This document shows positions 1-8,664 of a stretch of 25,222 nt of DNA, in pieces (position 1 is the stretch's first letter; every line of letters begins with the position of its first letter). The notes under the pieces are model-generated. The model was not told the DNA's origin. It ran no database searches and saw only the letters and a list, made by a program, of their open reading frames with translations. The translations under genes and the position numbers were made by a program. Origin of the DNA: GCA-2717185 sp964386465. Its GTDB lineage: Bacteria; Pseudomonadota; Alphaproteobacteria; UBA8366; GCA-2717185. The stretch spans positions 1 through 25,222 of the forward strand of contig CAYLTU010000050.1 in NCBI GenBank assembly GCA_964386465.1, in the 5' to 3' direction.

Positions 1-858
1 AACGTATCGGCGGTCCATATTGAATTCTTCGAGTCGGAAGAGGCGATCGCCGACGCCAAGGGTGAGATTTTCGCGGGGATGGGCAGCAAGGGCACGGCTG
101 TCCTGAACCGGGACAACCGGCATTTCGACCGCTTGCGCGACCATGCGGAGAAGGCCGGCGTTGGCCGTACAAGGAGTTTCGGTTCGCACCGCGATGCGGA
201 TATCCGCTTGCGCGAGAGTACGCCGGGGCAGGCGGGCTGGCGGGTCGATGCGGAGATCGACGGCGTACCGCTCAGCTACATTCTCGGCGCGCCCGGCGCC
301 CATTGGGTCATAAACAGCCTGGGCGCCCTCGCCGTCGTCGATGCGCTGGGCGCGGACGTGGCGGAAGCCGCCCGCGCGATGGCGGACGTCGCGCCCGCCG
401 TCGGCCGCGGCGAGCAGAGCACGATTGAACTCGCCGACGGCGCGTTCCTGCTGATCGACGAAAGCTACAATGCAAGCCCGGCTTCGACCCGCGCGGCACT
501 GGACGTGCTTGGCACCTGCGCCGGTCGGCGGATCGCAGTGCTTGGCGATATGCTGGAGCTGGGCGCGCGCGCCACCGAATTGCACGCCGCTCTCGCGGAC
601 AACGTCTTGCGCAACGGCGTGGACCAAGTGTTTCTCGCAGGTCCGCGAATGGCCGCGCTGGCGTCGGCGCTCGACCCCGCGCGCGTCGCCGCGACCGCGC
701 CCTCCTGCGAAGCGCTGCTGCCGGCCGTGCTCGACGCGGTTGGCGCCGGTGACGCGGTCATGGTGAAAGGGTCGCTCGGCAGCCGCATGGCTCCCATCGT
801 TGCGGCCCTAAAGGCGCTCGACCGTTCCGTCGCCAAACGCACGGCGAACGGAAGGTAG
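1..858 (+). CDS. murF: MurF, UDP-MurNAc-tripeptide:D-Ala-D-Ala ligase (5' truncated by window edge)
   Basis: Cytoplasmic Mur ligase that adds the D-Ala-D-Ala dipeptide to UDP-MurNAc-tripeptide, the last soluble precursor step. The frame is open from base 1 and 285 residues are visible. Relatives are about 450-480 residues, so the N-terminal domain and most of the ATP-binding part, including the GKT loop, lie outside the window. Seen: the central-domain run AVHIEFFESEEAIADAKGEI near the start, the Mur ligase motif DESYNASP followed by TRAALDVL, then the C-terminal domain with LGDMLELG and VKGSLGSRM, both typical of MurF. An internal ATG at base 79 is not the real start, because conserved MurF sequence continues upstream of it. 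mraY begins 8 bases after the stop. The order murF-mraY-murD confirms the assignment. Confidence 0.96.
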   Translation, partial: NVSAVHIEFFESEEAIADAKGEIFAGMGSKGTAVLNRDNRHFDRLRDHAEKAGVGRTRSFGSHRDADIRLRESTPGQAGWRVDAEIDGVPLSYILGAPGAHWVINSLGALAVVDALGADVAEAARAMADVAPAVGRGEQSTIELADGAFLLIDESYNASPASTRAALDVLGTCAGRRIAVLGDMLELGARATELHAALADNVLRNGVDQVFLAGPRMAALASALDPARVAATAPSCEALLPAVLDAVGAGDAVMVKGSLGSRMAPIVAALKALDRSVAKRTANGR

Positions 859-866
859 GCCGCGCG

Positions 867-1952
867 ATGCTGTTCAACCTTCTCTACCCGCTGGCTGGCG
901 AAATCCCGGTCCTCAACCTGTTCCGCTACATCACCTTCCGCACGGGCGGCGCGATCATGACGGCGCTTGTCATCAGCTTCATCCTGGGCCCGACGATCAT
1001 CAACTGGCTTAAAAACCAGCAAGGTTCCGCCAGCAACATCCGCGAGGACGTCCCCGAGACCCATTTCAAGAAAGCGGGCACGCCGACCATGGGCGGGTTC
1101 CTGATCCTGCTTTCGATCAGCGTCAGCACGATCCTGTGGGCCGATCTCCGTAACGGTTATGTCTGGGTCGTGCTCCTGGTCACCATCGGCTTCGGCGCCG
1201 TCGGTTTCGCCGACGATTACCTGAAACTGTCTCTCGCGAATTCCAAAGGCCTGAGCGGCCGGTTGAAGCTGCTGTTCCAGCTGATCATCGCCGTCGGCGC
1301 CGCCGCATGGGTGCTCCATCTGACGCCGGCGCCCCTCAACGATGCGCTGGTCTTCCCCTTCTTCAAGAACCTGCTGCTCGACCTGCATTGGTTCTTCATT
1401 CCCTTCGCGGCCTTCGTCATGATCGGATCCTCGAACGCCGTGAACCTGACGGACGGGCTGGACGGACTCGCCATCGTTCCCGTCATGATCGCCGCCGCCT
1501 GTTTCGGCGCGATCGCCTATCTCGTCGGCAGCACCGTCTACGCGAATTACCTGCAGATCCAGTACGTGCCGGGGTCCGGCGAGCTCGCGGTTTTCGCCGG
1601 CGCCATGGTCGGCGCCAGCCTCGGCTTCCTGTGGTTCAACGCGCCTCCAGCGATGGTGTTCATGGGCGACACGGGATCGCTCGCGGTCGGCGGCGCGCTC
1701 GGCGCGGTCAGCATCGTCACCAAACATGAACTCGTACTGGCGATCATTGGCGGGCTGTTCGTCCTGGAGACGGTGTCGGTCATCGTCCAGGTCGCCTCGT
1801 TCAAGCTGACGGGGCGGCGCGTTTTCGCGATGGCGCCGCTGCACCACCATTTCGAAAAGAAAGGGTGGGCGGAGCCAACGATCGTCATCCGTTTCTGGAT
1901 CATCGCGATGATCCTCGCCCTCATCGGCCTGTCGACGTTGAAGTTGAGGTAG
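867..1952 (+). CDS. mraY: MraY, phospho-MurNAc-pentapeptide translocase
   Basis: Integral inner-membrane enzyme that transfers phospho-MurNAc-pentapeptide from UDP to undecaprenyl phosphate, giving lipid I. At 361 residues it has the usual family length. It is built of about ten hydrophobic segments. Catalytic and signature motifs are present: FADDYLKL with the paired aspartates, NLTDGLDGLA, FMGDTGSLAVGG with the third catalytic aspartate, and the cytoplasmic loop APLHHHFEKKGW. The N-terminus (MLFNLLYPL, then FRYITFRTGGA) is typical of proteobacterial MraY and supports the ATG chosen. GGAAGG overlapping the end of murF can serve as ribosome binding site. The gene lies between murF and murD with gaps of 8 and 3 bases, as in other dcw clusters. 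Confidence 0.98.
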   Translation: MLFNLLYPLAGEIPVLNLFRYITFRTGGAIMTALVISFILGPTIINWLKNQQGSASNIREDVPETHFKKAGTPTMGGFLILLSISVSTILWADLRNGYVWVVLLVTIGFGAVGFADDYLKLSLANSKGLSGRLKLLFQLIIAVGAAAWVLHLTPAPLNDALVFPFFKNLLLDLHWFFIPFAAFVMIGSSNAVNLTDGLDGLAIVPVMIAAACFGAIAYLVGSTVYANYLQIQYVPGSGELAVFAGAMVGASLGFLWFNAPPAMVFMGDTGSLAVGGALGAVSIVTKHELVLAIIGGLFVLETVSVIVQVASFKLTGRRVFAMAPLHHHFEKKGWAEPTIVIRFWIIAMILALIGLSTLKLR

Positions 1953-1955
1953 GCC

Positions 1956-3368
1956 GTGATGATCCCAATCCAAGACATGACAGATCGTAAAGTCGCGGTG
2001 ATGGGGCTGGGACGTTCCGGACTGCGTACGGCGCAGGCGCTGGTGCAGGCCGGCGCCACCGTTTGCGCCTGGGACGACGATGCCGGCAGCCGCTCCGCGG
2101 CCGAGGCCGAAGGCCTGCCTCTCGCAAATTTCTCGGAGGATGGCTGGGACGATATCACCGCGCTCGTCCTGAGCCCGGGCATTCCCCACACGCACCCCGC
2201 ACCGCACCCGGCCGCTACGGCGGCGCGCGCGCGCGGTGTCGAGATAATCGGCGACATCGAACTGCTGAAGCGGTCGGCGCCCGACGCGCGCTATATCGCG
2301 ATCACCGGAACGAACGGCAAGTCGACGACGACCGCGCTCATCGGCCATATCCTGAGAACAGCCGGCACACCGGTCCAGACCGGCGGCAATCTCGGCCGGC
2401 CGGCGCTAGATCTCGATCTGCTGGGCGGCGACGGCCATTACGTCCTCGAACTTTCCTCCTTCCAACTCGAGCTGACGCCGAGCGGCGGTTTCGATATCGC
2501 CGTCCTGTTGAACATCACGCCCGATCATCTCGAACGCCATGGTGGCATGGAAGGTTACATCGCCGCCAAGCGGATGATCTTCGAAGAGTGTTCGGGCACC
2601 GCGATCGTCGGCGTGGACGACCCGGAATGCACGGCGATCTGCGCCGGCTTGCGCGATCGAGGCGCGGCCGACGTCATTCCCGTCTCCGGCACCACACCGG
2701 TGGCCGGCGGCGTCTATGTCGCGGACGGCGTTCTGATCGACGATATCGACGGTACGCGGACGGCGATCGCCGATATCGGTGCAATCGCAACGCTTCCCGG
2801 CGATCACAACGCACAGAACGCGGCCGCCGCCTATGCCGCGTCCCGGGCCGCGGGCGTGGCGCCGGACAGCATCGTCGCGGGACTGCAGAGCTATCCGGGT
2901 CTCGCCCATCGCCAGCAATTGGTCGCCCGCATCGACGGGGTGGCTTATGTAAACGACAGCAAGGCGACCAACCCGGAAGCCGCCTCGCGGGCCTTGTCCT
3001 GCTATGCAGATATCTACTGGATCGCAGGCGGCCGGGCCAAGGAGGGCGGTCTCGACAGCCTGACCCCGTTCCTGCCGCGGATTCGCCATGCTTTCCTGAT
3101 CGGCGAAGCCGCCGAACCGTTCGCCGAACGACTCGGCCGCGATGTCGACACCGTTCAATCCGGCACCCTCCAAATTGCCACGCGTGACGCGCACGCGTCG
3201 GCGCAACGGGAGAAACCGCAGGACGCCGTGGTCCTGCTGTCTCCAGCCTGCGCGTCCTACGACCAGTTTCCCAACTTCGAAGAACGCGGCCGGGAATTCG
3301 AACGGGTCGTCAGGGGCCTTCCCGGCAGCGACCGGCAGTTCTTCGCGCTCGAGGAGGCTGCGCCATGA
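1956..3368 (+). CDS. murD: MurD, UDP-MurNAc-L-Ala:D-Glu ligase
   Basis: Cytoplasmic ligase that adds D-glutamate to UDP-MurNAc-L-Ala. It has 470 residues, the normal length. The N-terminal Rossmann-like domain begins with KVAVMGLGRSG. The ATP-binding loop ITGTNGKSTTT has its lysine at about residue 122. The substrate-binding part shows NLGRPALD, ELSSFQLE and NITPDHLERHG. The C-terminal domain has GLAHRQQ, VNDSKATNPEA and the late motif LLSPACASYDQFPNFEERG, all diagnostic of MurD rather than of other Mur ligases. Start: GTG at 1956 is followed at once by ATG at 1959, and a further ATG lies at 1977. GAGG at 1945-1948 suits the first two. The stop overlaps the ftsW start by ATGA. Confidence 0.97.
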   Translation: MMIPIQDMTDRKVAVMGLGRSGLRTAQALVQAGATVCAWDDDAGSRSAAEAEGLPLANFSEDGWDDITALVLSPGIPHTHPAPHPAATAARARGVEIIGDIELLKRSAPDARYIAITGTNGKSTTTALIGHILRTAGTPVQTGGNLGRPALDLDLLGGDGHYVLELSSFQLELTPSGGFDIAVLLNITPDHLERHGGMEGYIAAKRMIFEECSGTAIVGVDDPECTAICAGLRDRGAADVIPVSGTTPVAGGVYVADGVLIDDIDGTRTAIADIGAIATLPGDHNAQNAAAAYAASRAAGVAPDSIVAGLQSYPGLAHRQQLVARIDGVAYVNDSKATNPEAASRALSCYADIYWIAGGRAKEGGLDSLTPFLPRIRHAFLIGEAAEPFAERLGRDVDTVQSGTLQIATRDAHASAQREKPQDAVVLLSPACASYDQFPNFEERGREFERVVRGLPGSDRQFFALEEAAP

Positions 3369-4252
3369 CGCCGATTGCGCGCGACGACAGCTCGATCCTG
3401 GGCCGGTGGTGGTGGACNNNNNNNNNNNNNNNNNNNNNNNNNNNNNNNNNNNNNNNNNNNNNNNNNNNNNNNNNNNNNNNNNNNNNNNNNNNNNNNNNNN
3501 NNNNNNNNNNNNNNNNNCCGGCCTTCGCCGTCGTGGCCGCCTGGATGTTTTCCGCCCGCCGGCTGGGCGAGGACATCCCCGGCTATCAGATATCCGGCTT
3601 CCTGTACCTCGCGGTGCTGGGTCTGCTGTTGGCGCAGCCCGATGTCGGCCAGGCGATCGTCGTTTCCGCGATCTGGTTCACGCAATGGTTCCTGGCCGGA
3701 CTCTCGGCGACCTGGGTCGGCTTGATCTGCCTGCTCGGACTGACATCGATGGTCGTCGCCTATTTCGTCTTCCCCCACGTCGCCACCCGGGTCGACCGCT
3801 TTCTCGATCCGGCTTCCGGCGACAACTACCAAATCGACCGCGCCATGGAAGCTTTCATGAACGGGGGCCTGTTCGGTCGCGGTCCCGGCGAGGGAACCGC
3901 GAAGGCCTATCTGCCGGACGCCCATTCGGATTTCATACTCGCGGTCGCCGGTGAAGAGTTCGGTCTTGTCGCCTGTCTGATCCTGGTCGCTTTGTTCGCC
4001 TTCATCGTGCTGCGCGGCCTGTTCCGTGTCCTGGAGGACAGCAATCTGTTCATCGTTCTGGCGTCCGCAGGGCTGCTGGTTCAGTTCGCGCTGCAGGCAA
4101 TCATCAATATGGCGTCAACCGTGAACCTGATGCCGACGAAGGGGATGACGCTGCCTTTCATTTCCTATGGCGGCTCATCGCTGCTGGCGCTCGCCTTCGG
4201 CATGGGGATGCTACTGGCATTGACCCGGCGGCGGTCGGGAGGCGCCGAATGA
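3365..4252 (+). CDS. ftsW: FtsW, septal peptidoglycan polymerase (interrupted by assembly gap)
   Basis: SEDS-family membrane glycosyltransferase that polymerises lipid II at the division septum together with its partner class B PBP. The start (ATGA overlap with murD) gives a short cytoplasmic leader ending GRWWW. A 100-N placeholder follows, and then the frame resumes at PAFAVVAAW. Seen after the gap: several membrane segments, QPDVGQAIVV, the large periplasmic loop with DNYQIDRAMEAF and GRGPGEGTAKAYLPDAHSDFI, and the C-terminal LMPTKGMTLPFISYGGSS, all hallmarks of FtsW. About 260 residues are real sequence, against roughly 375-400 in relatives, so the first three or so membrane segments are missing. 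The true gap is probably nearer 350 bases than 100. The frame is preserved across the Ns only by the arbitrary gap length. Confidence 0.95.
   Translation: MTPIARDDSSILGRWWWXXXXXXXXXXXXXXXXXXXXXXXXXXXXXXXXXXPAFAVVAAWMFSARRLGEDIPGYQISGFLYLAVLGLLLAQPDVGQAIVVSAIWFTQWFLAGLSATWVGLICLLGLTSMVVAYFVFPHVATRVDRFLDPASGDNYQIDRAMEAFMNGGLFGRGPGEGTAKAYLPDAHSDFILAVAGEEFGLVACLILVALFAFIVLRGLFRVLEDSNLFIVLASAGLLVQFALQAIINMASTVNLMPTKGMTLPFISYGGSSLLALAFGMGMLLALTRRRSGGAE
3418..3517. other. Assembly gap, 100 Ns
   Basis: Exactly 100 undetermined bases lie inside ftsW. A round number like this is the usual placeholder for a scaffold join of unknown size. Comparison with FtsW length suggests that more than 100 bases are absent. 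This is an assembly artefact, not a biological feature. Confidence 0.98.
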
Positions 4253-5400
4253 GCCGGCGCACCCCGCTCATCGTTCTGTCGACCGGCGGTACCGGCGGCC
4301 ATATCTTCCCGGCGCAAGCGCTGGCGGGAGCAATGTTGGCGCGCGGCTACCGGTTGGAGCTGATAACGGACCGTCGTGGCGACGCCTATAACGGGCCGTT
4401 GGATAACGTCACCACGCATGCGATCCAGGCCGCCGGCGTGAGCGGGCGGGGCCTCTTCGCCAAACTGGCCGCCCTGGGGCGCTTGACGGCGGGCTATTTC
4501 CAGGCCCGCAAGCTGTTGCGCAACCTCGAACCGGACGTAGTCGTCGGCTTCGGCGGTTACGCGACGGTACCAACCCTGCTGGCCGCCTCCCATCTTGGCA
4601 TCAAGACCGCGATCCACGAGCAGAACGCCGTTTTGGGACGGGCCAACCGCGTTCTCGCACCGCGCGCAACTCGGGTGGCAACCGCCTTCAAAACGACCGC
4701 CTTCCTGCGCAACGCCGACCGCGGCAAATCGGTGTGGACGGGCAACCCGGTACGTCCGGAGATCGTCGCCGTGCGGCAGACGCCGCTTCCGGCGCTCGAT
4801 CCGGAATCCGCCATCGAGCTGCTGATCATCGGCGGCAGTCAGGGCGCTTCCAAATTCAGCAATGTGGTGCCGGCGGCATTGGCCGCCCTGCCCGACGATT
4901 TGCGCCGGCGACTTCGCGTCACCCAGCAGTGCCGCAAGGAAGATCTCGCGAAAGTCCGGGAGGATTACGCGCAGGCGCAGATCAAAGCCGAACTGGCATC
5001 GTTCTTCGGCGACATCCCGCTGCGGCTGACGGCCGCGCATATGCTGATCTGCCGCGCCGGCGCCTCGACGATGGCGGAACTGACCACCGCCGGCCGCCCG
5101 GCGATCCTGGTGCCCTACCCGCACGCGATCGACGATCATCAGACCATCAACGCGGCCCGGCTTTGCGATTCCGGCGGCGCCTGGATGATACCGGACCGCG
5201 ATTTTACGCCGGAGACGCTGTCCGACCGCCTGGTGTCGCTTTTCTCCATGGATTCCACCCTGGCGATGGCGGCGCGCTGCGCGGCGCAGATCGGAATGCC
5301 GGAGGCTACGGAACGGCTTGCCGATGTCGTCGCCGGGGTCATCGGCGCGAACGGCAACGGCAAGAATGCACCCGACCCGGTGCAGGAGGCGGCCGCATGA
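4249..5400 (+). CDS. murG: MurG, lipid II-forming GlcNAc transferase
   Basis: Peripheral inner-membrane glycosyltransferase (GT28 family) that adds GlcNAc from UDP-GlcNAc to lipid I, giving lipid II. It has 383 residues. Seen: the N-terminal glycine-rich loop STGGTGGHIFPAQALA, FGGYATVPTLLAA, the acceptor-side motif HEQNAVLGRANR, TGNPVRPEI, the second glycine-rich loop IGGSQGASKFSN, and the UDP-GlcNAc site CRAGASTMAEL followed by PYPHAIDDHQ. All are diagnostic. The start codon overlaps the ftsW stop (ATGA) and the stop overlaps the murC start (ATGA), so translation is coupled to both neighbours. The last 15 or so residues (NGNGKN, DPVQEAAA) form a low-complexity tail without a recognisable role. 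Confidence 0.98.
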   Translation: MSRRTPLIVLSTGGTGGHIFPAQALAGAMLARGYRLELITDRRGDAYNGPLDNVTTHAIQAAGVSGRGLFAKLAALGRLTAGYFQARKLLRNLEPDVVVGFGGYATVPTLLAASHLGIKTAIHEQNAVLGRANRVLAPRATRVATAFKTTAFLRNADRGKSVWTGNPVRPEIVAVRQTPLPALDPESAIELLIIGGSQGASKFSNVVPAALAALPDDLRRRLRVTQQCRKEDLAKVREDYAQAQIKAELASFFGDIPLRLTAAHMLICRAGASTMAELTTAGRPAILVPYPHAIDDHQTINAARLCDSGGAWMIPDRDFTPETLSDRLVSLFSMDSTLAMAARCAAQIGMPEATERLADVVAGVIGANGNGKNAPDPVQEAAA

Positions 5401-6824
5401 GGACCATGCCTCTTTCCATCGGACGCATCCATTTCATCGGCATCGGCGGGATTGGCATGTCCGGTATCGCCGAAGTGCTGAACAATCTCGGCTACGACGT
5501 GCAAGGCAGCGATGTCTCCGAAAGCGCCAACGTTCTACGGCTGCGCGATCTCGGCATCCCGGTCGTTATCGGACACGATTCGAAAAACGTCACCGAAGCG
5601 CAGGTCGTCGTCGTGTCGTCCGCGATCAAGCCCGGCAACCCGGAAGTCGCCGCCGCTCAGACAAAAATGATCCCCGTCGTACGCCGGGCGGAAATGCTGG
5701 GCGAGCTGATGCGCCTGAAATGGGCGATCGCGGTAGGGGGCACGCACGGCAAGACGACCACGACGTCGATGGTCGCCGCGCTGATCGATGCCGCCGGACT
5801 TGACCCCACGGTCATCAATGGCGGCATCATCAATGCCTACGGTACGAACGCCCGTCTCGGCGACGGTGAATGGATGGTCGTCGAAGCGGACGAATCCGAC
5901 GGCACCTTCACCAAGCTGCCGGCCACAATCGCCGTCGTCACCAACATGGATCCCGAACATCTCGATTTCTACGGCACGTTCGATGTCGAAAAGGAAGCCT
6001 TCCGAACCTTCGTTCAGAACATCCCGTTCTACGGCTTCGCCGCGCTGTGCATCGATCATCCGGACGTCCAGGCGATGATCGGCCAGATCAATGATCGGCG
6101 GCTTATCACCTACGGCATGAGCCCGCAGGCCGAAGTCAGGGCGGAGAATCTGCGAACCCGCCCGGGCGGCGTCGAGTTCGATGTCGCCATCGCGACAAGA
6201 GGCGAGTCGCCACGCACCCTGAAAGCGCTCCTGCTGCCGATGTTCGGCGCCCACAATGTGCAAAATGCGCTGGCTGCGATCGCGATTGCCAACGAGATGG
6301 GAATCAATGACGAAACGATCGCCAAAGGCCTGAAAGCGTTCGCCGGCGTCAAACGGCGCTTCACCAAAATCGGCGAAACCGGCGGCATCACGGTGATCGA
6401 CGATTACGGCCATCATCCCGTGGAAATCGCGGCGGTCCTGACGGCGGCGCGCGCCGTCGCGCAGGGCAAGGTCATCGCGGTAGTGCAGCCGCACCGCTAT
6501 ACGCGGCTGCGCGACCTGTTCGAGGAATTCTGCACCTGCTTCAACGACGCCGACGCGGTGATCGTTTCCGACGTGCATGCGGCAGGCGAAGCGCCCATCG
6601 AAGGCGTCGACCGCGACGGGCTGGTGCAAGGGCTGCGGACTCGAGGCCATCGTCAGGTGATCCCGCTCGGCGACCCGACCGAACTCGCGGCGTTGATCCG
6701 CGACACCGCGGAATCGGGCGATCTCGTGATCTGTCTCGGTGCGGGGTCGATTACCGGCTGGGCGCACGCGCTCCCGGATGAACTGAAAAATCTCGACATC
6801 GATCGCGCGGAGGCCAAGGCATGA
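5397..6824 (+). CDS. murC: MurC, UDP-MurNAc:L-Ala ligase
   Basis: Cytoplasmic ligase that adds L-alanine to UDP-MurNAc, the first peptide step. It has 475 residues. The N-terminal domain opens with IHFIGIGGIGMSGIAE and has GSDVSES. The ATP loop GGTHGKTTTT has its lysine at about residue 119. Further motifs are VEADESDGTF, NMDPEHLDFYG, HNVQNALAAI, the C-terminal DDYGHHPVEI and QPHRYTRLRDL, all MurC-specific. Start: ATG at 5397 overlaps the murG stop by ATGA. A second in-frame ATG at 5406 would remove three residues and cannot be excluded. The same frame stays open far upstream through murG, but nothing there resembles a protein family, so I do not extend it. Confidence 0.98.
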   Translation: MRTMPLSIGRIHFIGIGGIGMSGIAEVLNNLGYDVQGSDVSESANVLRLRDLGIPVVIGHDSKNVTEAQVVVVSSAIKPGNPEVAAAQTKMIPVVRRAEMLGELMRLKWAIAVGGTHGKTTTTSMVAALIDAAGLDPTVINGGIINAYGTNARLGDGEWMVVEADESDGTFTKLPATIAVVTNMDPEHLDFYGTFDVEKEAFRTFVQNIPFYGFAALCIDHPDVQAMIGQINDRRLITYGMSPQAEVRAENLRTRPGGVEFDVAIATRGESPRTLKALLLPMFGAHNVQNALAAIAIANEMGINDETIAKGLKAFAGVKRRFTKIGETGGITVIDDYGHHPVEIAAVLTAARAVAQGKVIAVVQPHRYTRLRDLFEEFCTCFNDADAVIVSDVHAAGEAPIEGVDRDGLVQGLRTRGHRQVIPLGDPTELAALIRDTAESGDLVICLGAGSITGWAHALPDELKNLDIDRAEAKA

Positions 6825-7753
6825 GCGCCGTCGCCGTACAGAAAGGCCTGATCGAACGCCTGCCGCGCGTGGAGGGCACTTATACGGAGAATTTCGATCT
6901 CGCCCGCCATATGTGGTTCAAGGTCGGTGGTCCGGCGGAAGTCGCGTTCGAGCCCGCCGGCTTGGCGGACCTACGCTATTTCCTGGCCGAACGGCCCCGC
7001 GACGTGGCGGTGACCGTTATCGGCGTCGGTTCCAACGCCCTGGTGCGCGACGGCGGCATTCCCGGCGTCGTCGTCCGACTCGGCCGCGCCTTCGGAGAGA
7101 TCACCGTCGGGGAAGACAGCATCGCCGCCGGCGCATCCGCTCTCGCCATCAATGTTGCGCGGACGGCGCAGCGCGAAGAGGTTGCCGGCCTGGAGTTCCT
7201 GTCCGGCATTCCCGGTGCTATCGGCGGTGCCCTGCGCATGAACGCCGGCGCCTACGAGCGGGAAATGCAAGACGTCGTCCTTCGCGCCCGGGCCGTCGAC
7301 CCGGCCGGCGTCCTCAACGTCTTGCAGGCTTCCGCCCTGGGGTACGCCTATCGGCATTGCGAGGTACCGGAGGATTGGATCTTCGTTGGCGCCGATTTGC
7401 ACGCCGAGCGGGGCGATGCGGAGGCGATCTCGGCGCGGATGGACGCGATCGGCGCGGCGCGGTCGGATACCCAACCGATCCGCACCCAAACCGGCGGCTC
7501 GACTTTCAAGAACCCGCCGGACGCGAAGGCCTGGGAGCTGATCGACAAAGCCGGTTGCCGCGGCCTGCGCCAGGGAGGCGCCCAAGTCTCGGAACAGCAT
7601 TGCAACTTCCTGATCAACAACGGCGGCGCGACCGCGTCCGACCTTGAAGCGCTGGGCGAACAGGTTCGCGAGCGGGTGCGAGAAACTTGCGGCATCGAAC
7701 TGGAATGGGAAATCAGGCGGATCGGCGTGCCTGCCCCGGGCGGTGCGTCATGA
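6821..7753 (+). CDS. murB: MurB, UDP-enolpyruvoyl-GlcNAc reductase (type II)
   Basis: FAD- and NADPH-dependent cytoplasmic reductase that converts UDP-GlcNAc-enolpyruvate to UDP-MurNAc. It has 310 residues, the size of the short type II form. FAD-binding region: GVGSNALVRDGGIPG and the segment FLSGIPGAIGGALRMNAGAYE, whose arginine lies in the active site. Catalytic serine in GGSTFKNP. The C-terminal catalytic glutamate is in ELEWEIRRIG. The run RGLRQGGAQVSEQHCNFLIN is also typical. Both ends overlap neighbours by ATGA (murC before, ddl after), the usual place of murB in alphaproteobacterial clusters. Confidence 0.98.
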   Translation: MSAVAVQKGLIERLPRVEGTYTENFDLARHMWFKVGGPAEVAFEPAGLADLRYFLAERPRDVAVTVIGVGSNALVRDGGIPGVVVRLGRAFGEITVGEDSIAAGASALAINVARTAQREEVAGLEFLSGIPGAIGGALRMNAGAYEREMQDVVLRARAVDPAGVLNVLQASALGYAYRHCEVPEDWIFVGADLHAERGDAEAISARMDAIGAARSDTQPIRTQTGGSTFKNPPDAKAWELIDKAGCRGLRQGGAQVSEQHCNFLINNGGATASDLEALGEQVRERVRETCGIELEWEIRRIGVPAPGGAS

Positions 7754-8664
7754 GCAAATCGGTAACGGTTCTGATGGGCGGCTGGTCGGCCGAGCGCGAA
7801 GTCTCGCTCGCCAGCGGAACGGCTTGCGCGGACGCGTTGGCTGACGCGGGTTATGACGTTTATCGGGTCGATGTGAAACACGATTTAAACGCTTTGGTCG
7901 ACGCCTTGAAGCCGGCACCGGACGTCGTCTTCAACGCGCTGCACGGCCGCTTCGGCGAAGACGGGCGCATCCAGAGCCTGCTCGATATCCTCGGACTGCC
8001 CTATACCCACTCGGGCGTGCTTGCCTCGGCCCTGGCGATGGACAAGCAGTCCGCCAAGGCGCTGTTCACCGCGCGCGGCATTCCCTGCCCCGACGGCCGG
8101 CTGTTATCGGCATCGGAAATCGGCGATTCCCTGCCCTTGGAGCCGCCCTTCGTAGTCAAGCCGAACAATGAGGGTTCCAGCGTCGGCGTTATGGTGATCC
8201 AGCCGGGCGACAACCGTGTCGCCTTCGACGAATGGCCCTATGGCGACGATGTACTGGTCGAACAATATATCGACGGCCGGGAACTCACGGTCGCCGTCAT
8301 CGGAGACCGGGCGTTGGGCGTCACCGAACTGCGTCCGCATACTGGTTTCTACGACTACGAAGCGAAGTACACCGATGGGAAGACCGTCCATCTGTGCCCG
8401 GCGCCCATTCCCGACGAGATCGCCGAGCTGGCGATGGAATATGCGGTCGAGGCGCATCAAGCGCTAGGCTGCCGCGGCGTGAGCCGGGCCGATTTCCGCT
8501 ACGACGACACTGAATCGTCGCCGGGCCGCCTATTTATGCTGGAGATCAACACCCAGCCCGGCATGACGCCGCTCTCGTTGGTCCCCGAACAGGCCGCGCA
8601 TGCCGGCATGGGAATGAACGACCTCGTCTCCTGGATGGTGGAGAATGCCGCATGCGACGCCTGA
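7750..8664 (+). CDS. ddl: D-alanine-D-alanine ligase
   Basis: ATP-grasp ligase that makes the D-Ala-D-Ala dipeptide used by MurF. It has 304 residues, the normal length. Seen: N-terminal LMGGWSAEREVSLASG, HGRFGEDGRIQ, YTHSGVLASALAMDKQ, the ATP-grasp segment PFVVKPNNEGSSVGV, and the metal-binding C-terminal run LEINTQPGMTPLSLVPEQ. The start is the ATG in the ATGA overlap with murB. The frame is open for another 63 bases upstream, but the conserved ligase sequence begins at MSKSVTVLMGG. The last 13 bases overlap ftsQ. Position suggests the ddlB type of dcw clusters. The PGMT sequence fits a D-Ala-D-Ala rather than a D-lactate enzyme, although specificity cannot be proved by eye. Confidence 0.97.
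   Translation: MSKSVTVLMGGWSAEREVSLASGTACADALADAGYDVYRVDVKHDLNALVDALKPAPDVVFNALHGRFGEDGRIQSLLDILGLPYTHSGVLASALAMDKQSAKALFTARGIPCPDGRLLSASEIGDSLPLEPPFVVKPNNEGSSVGVMVIQPGDNRVAFDEWPYGDDVLVEQYIDGRELTVAVIGDRALGVTELRPHTGFYDYEAKYTDGKTVHLCPAPIPDEIAELAMEYAVEAHQALGCRGVSRADFRYDDTESSPGRLFMLEINTQPGMTPLSLVPEQAAHAGMGMNDLVSWMVENAACDA

Noticed and set aside
465..2348. Very long antisense open frame (627 codons) across murF, mraY and murD
   Set aside because: It lies opposite three unmistakable genes, has a low-complexity Arg/Asp/Gln-rich composition typical of the reverse frame of GC-rich coding DNA, and matches no family I recognise.
4734..5396. In-frame upstream extension of murC through murG
   Set aside because: The extra 221 residues are Arg-rich shadow sequence of murG. 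Conserved MurC sequence begins at the ATG at 5397.
5535..6767. Antisense open frame of 410 codons over murC
   Set aside because: It is the mirror of murC codon bias, with no recognisable domain and no sensible start context.
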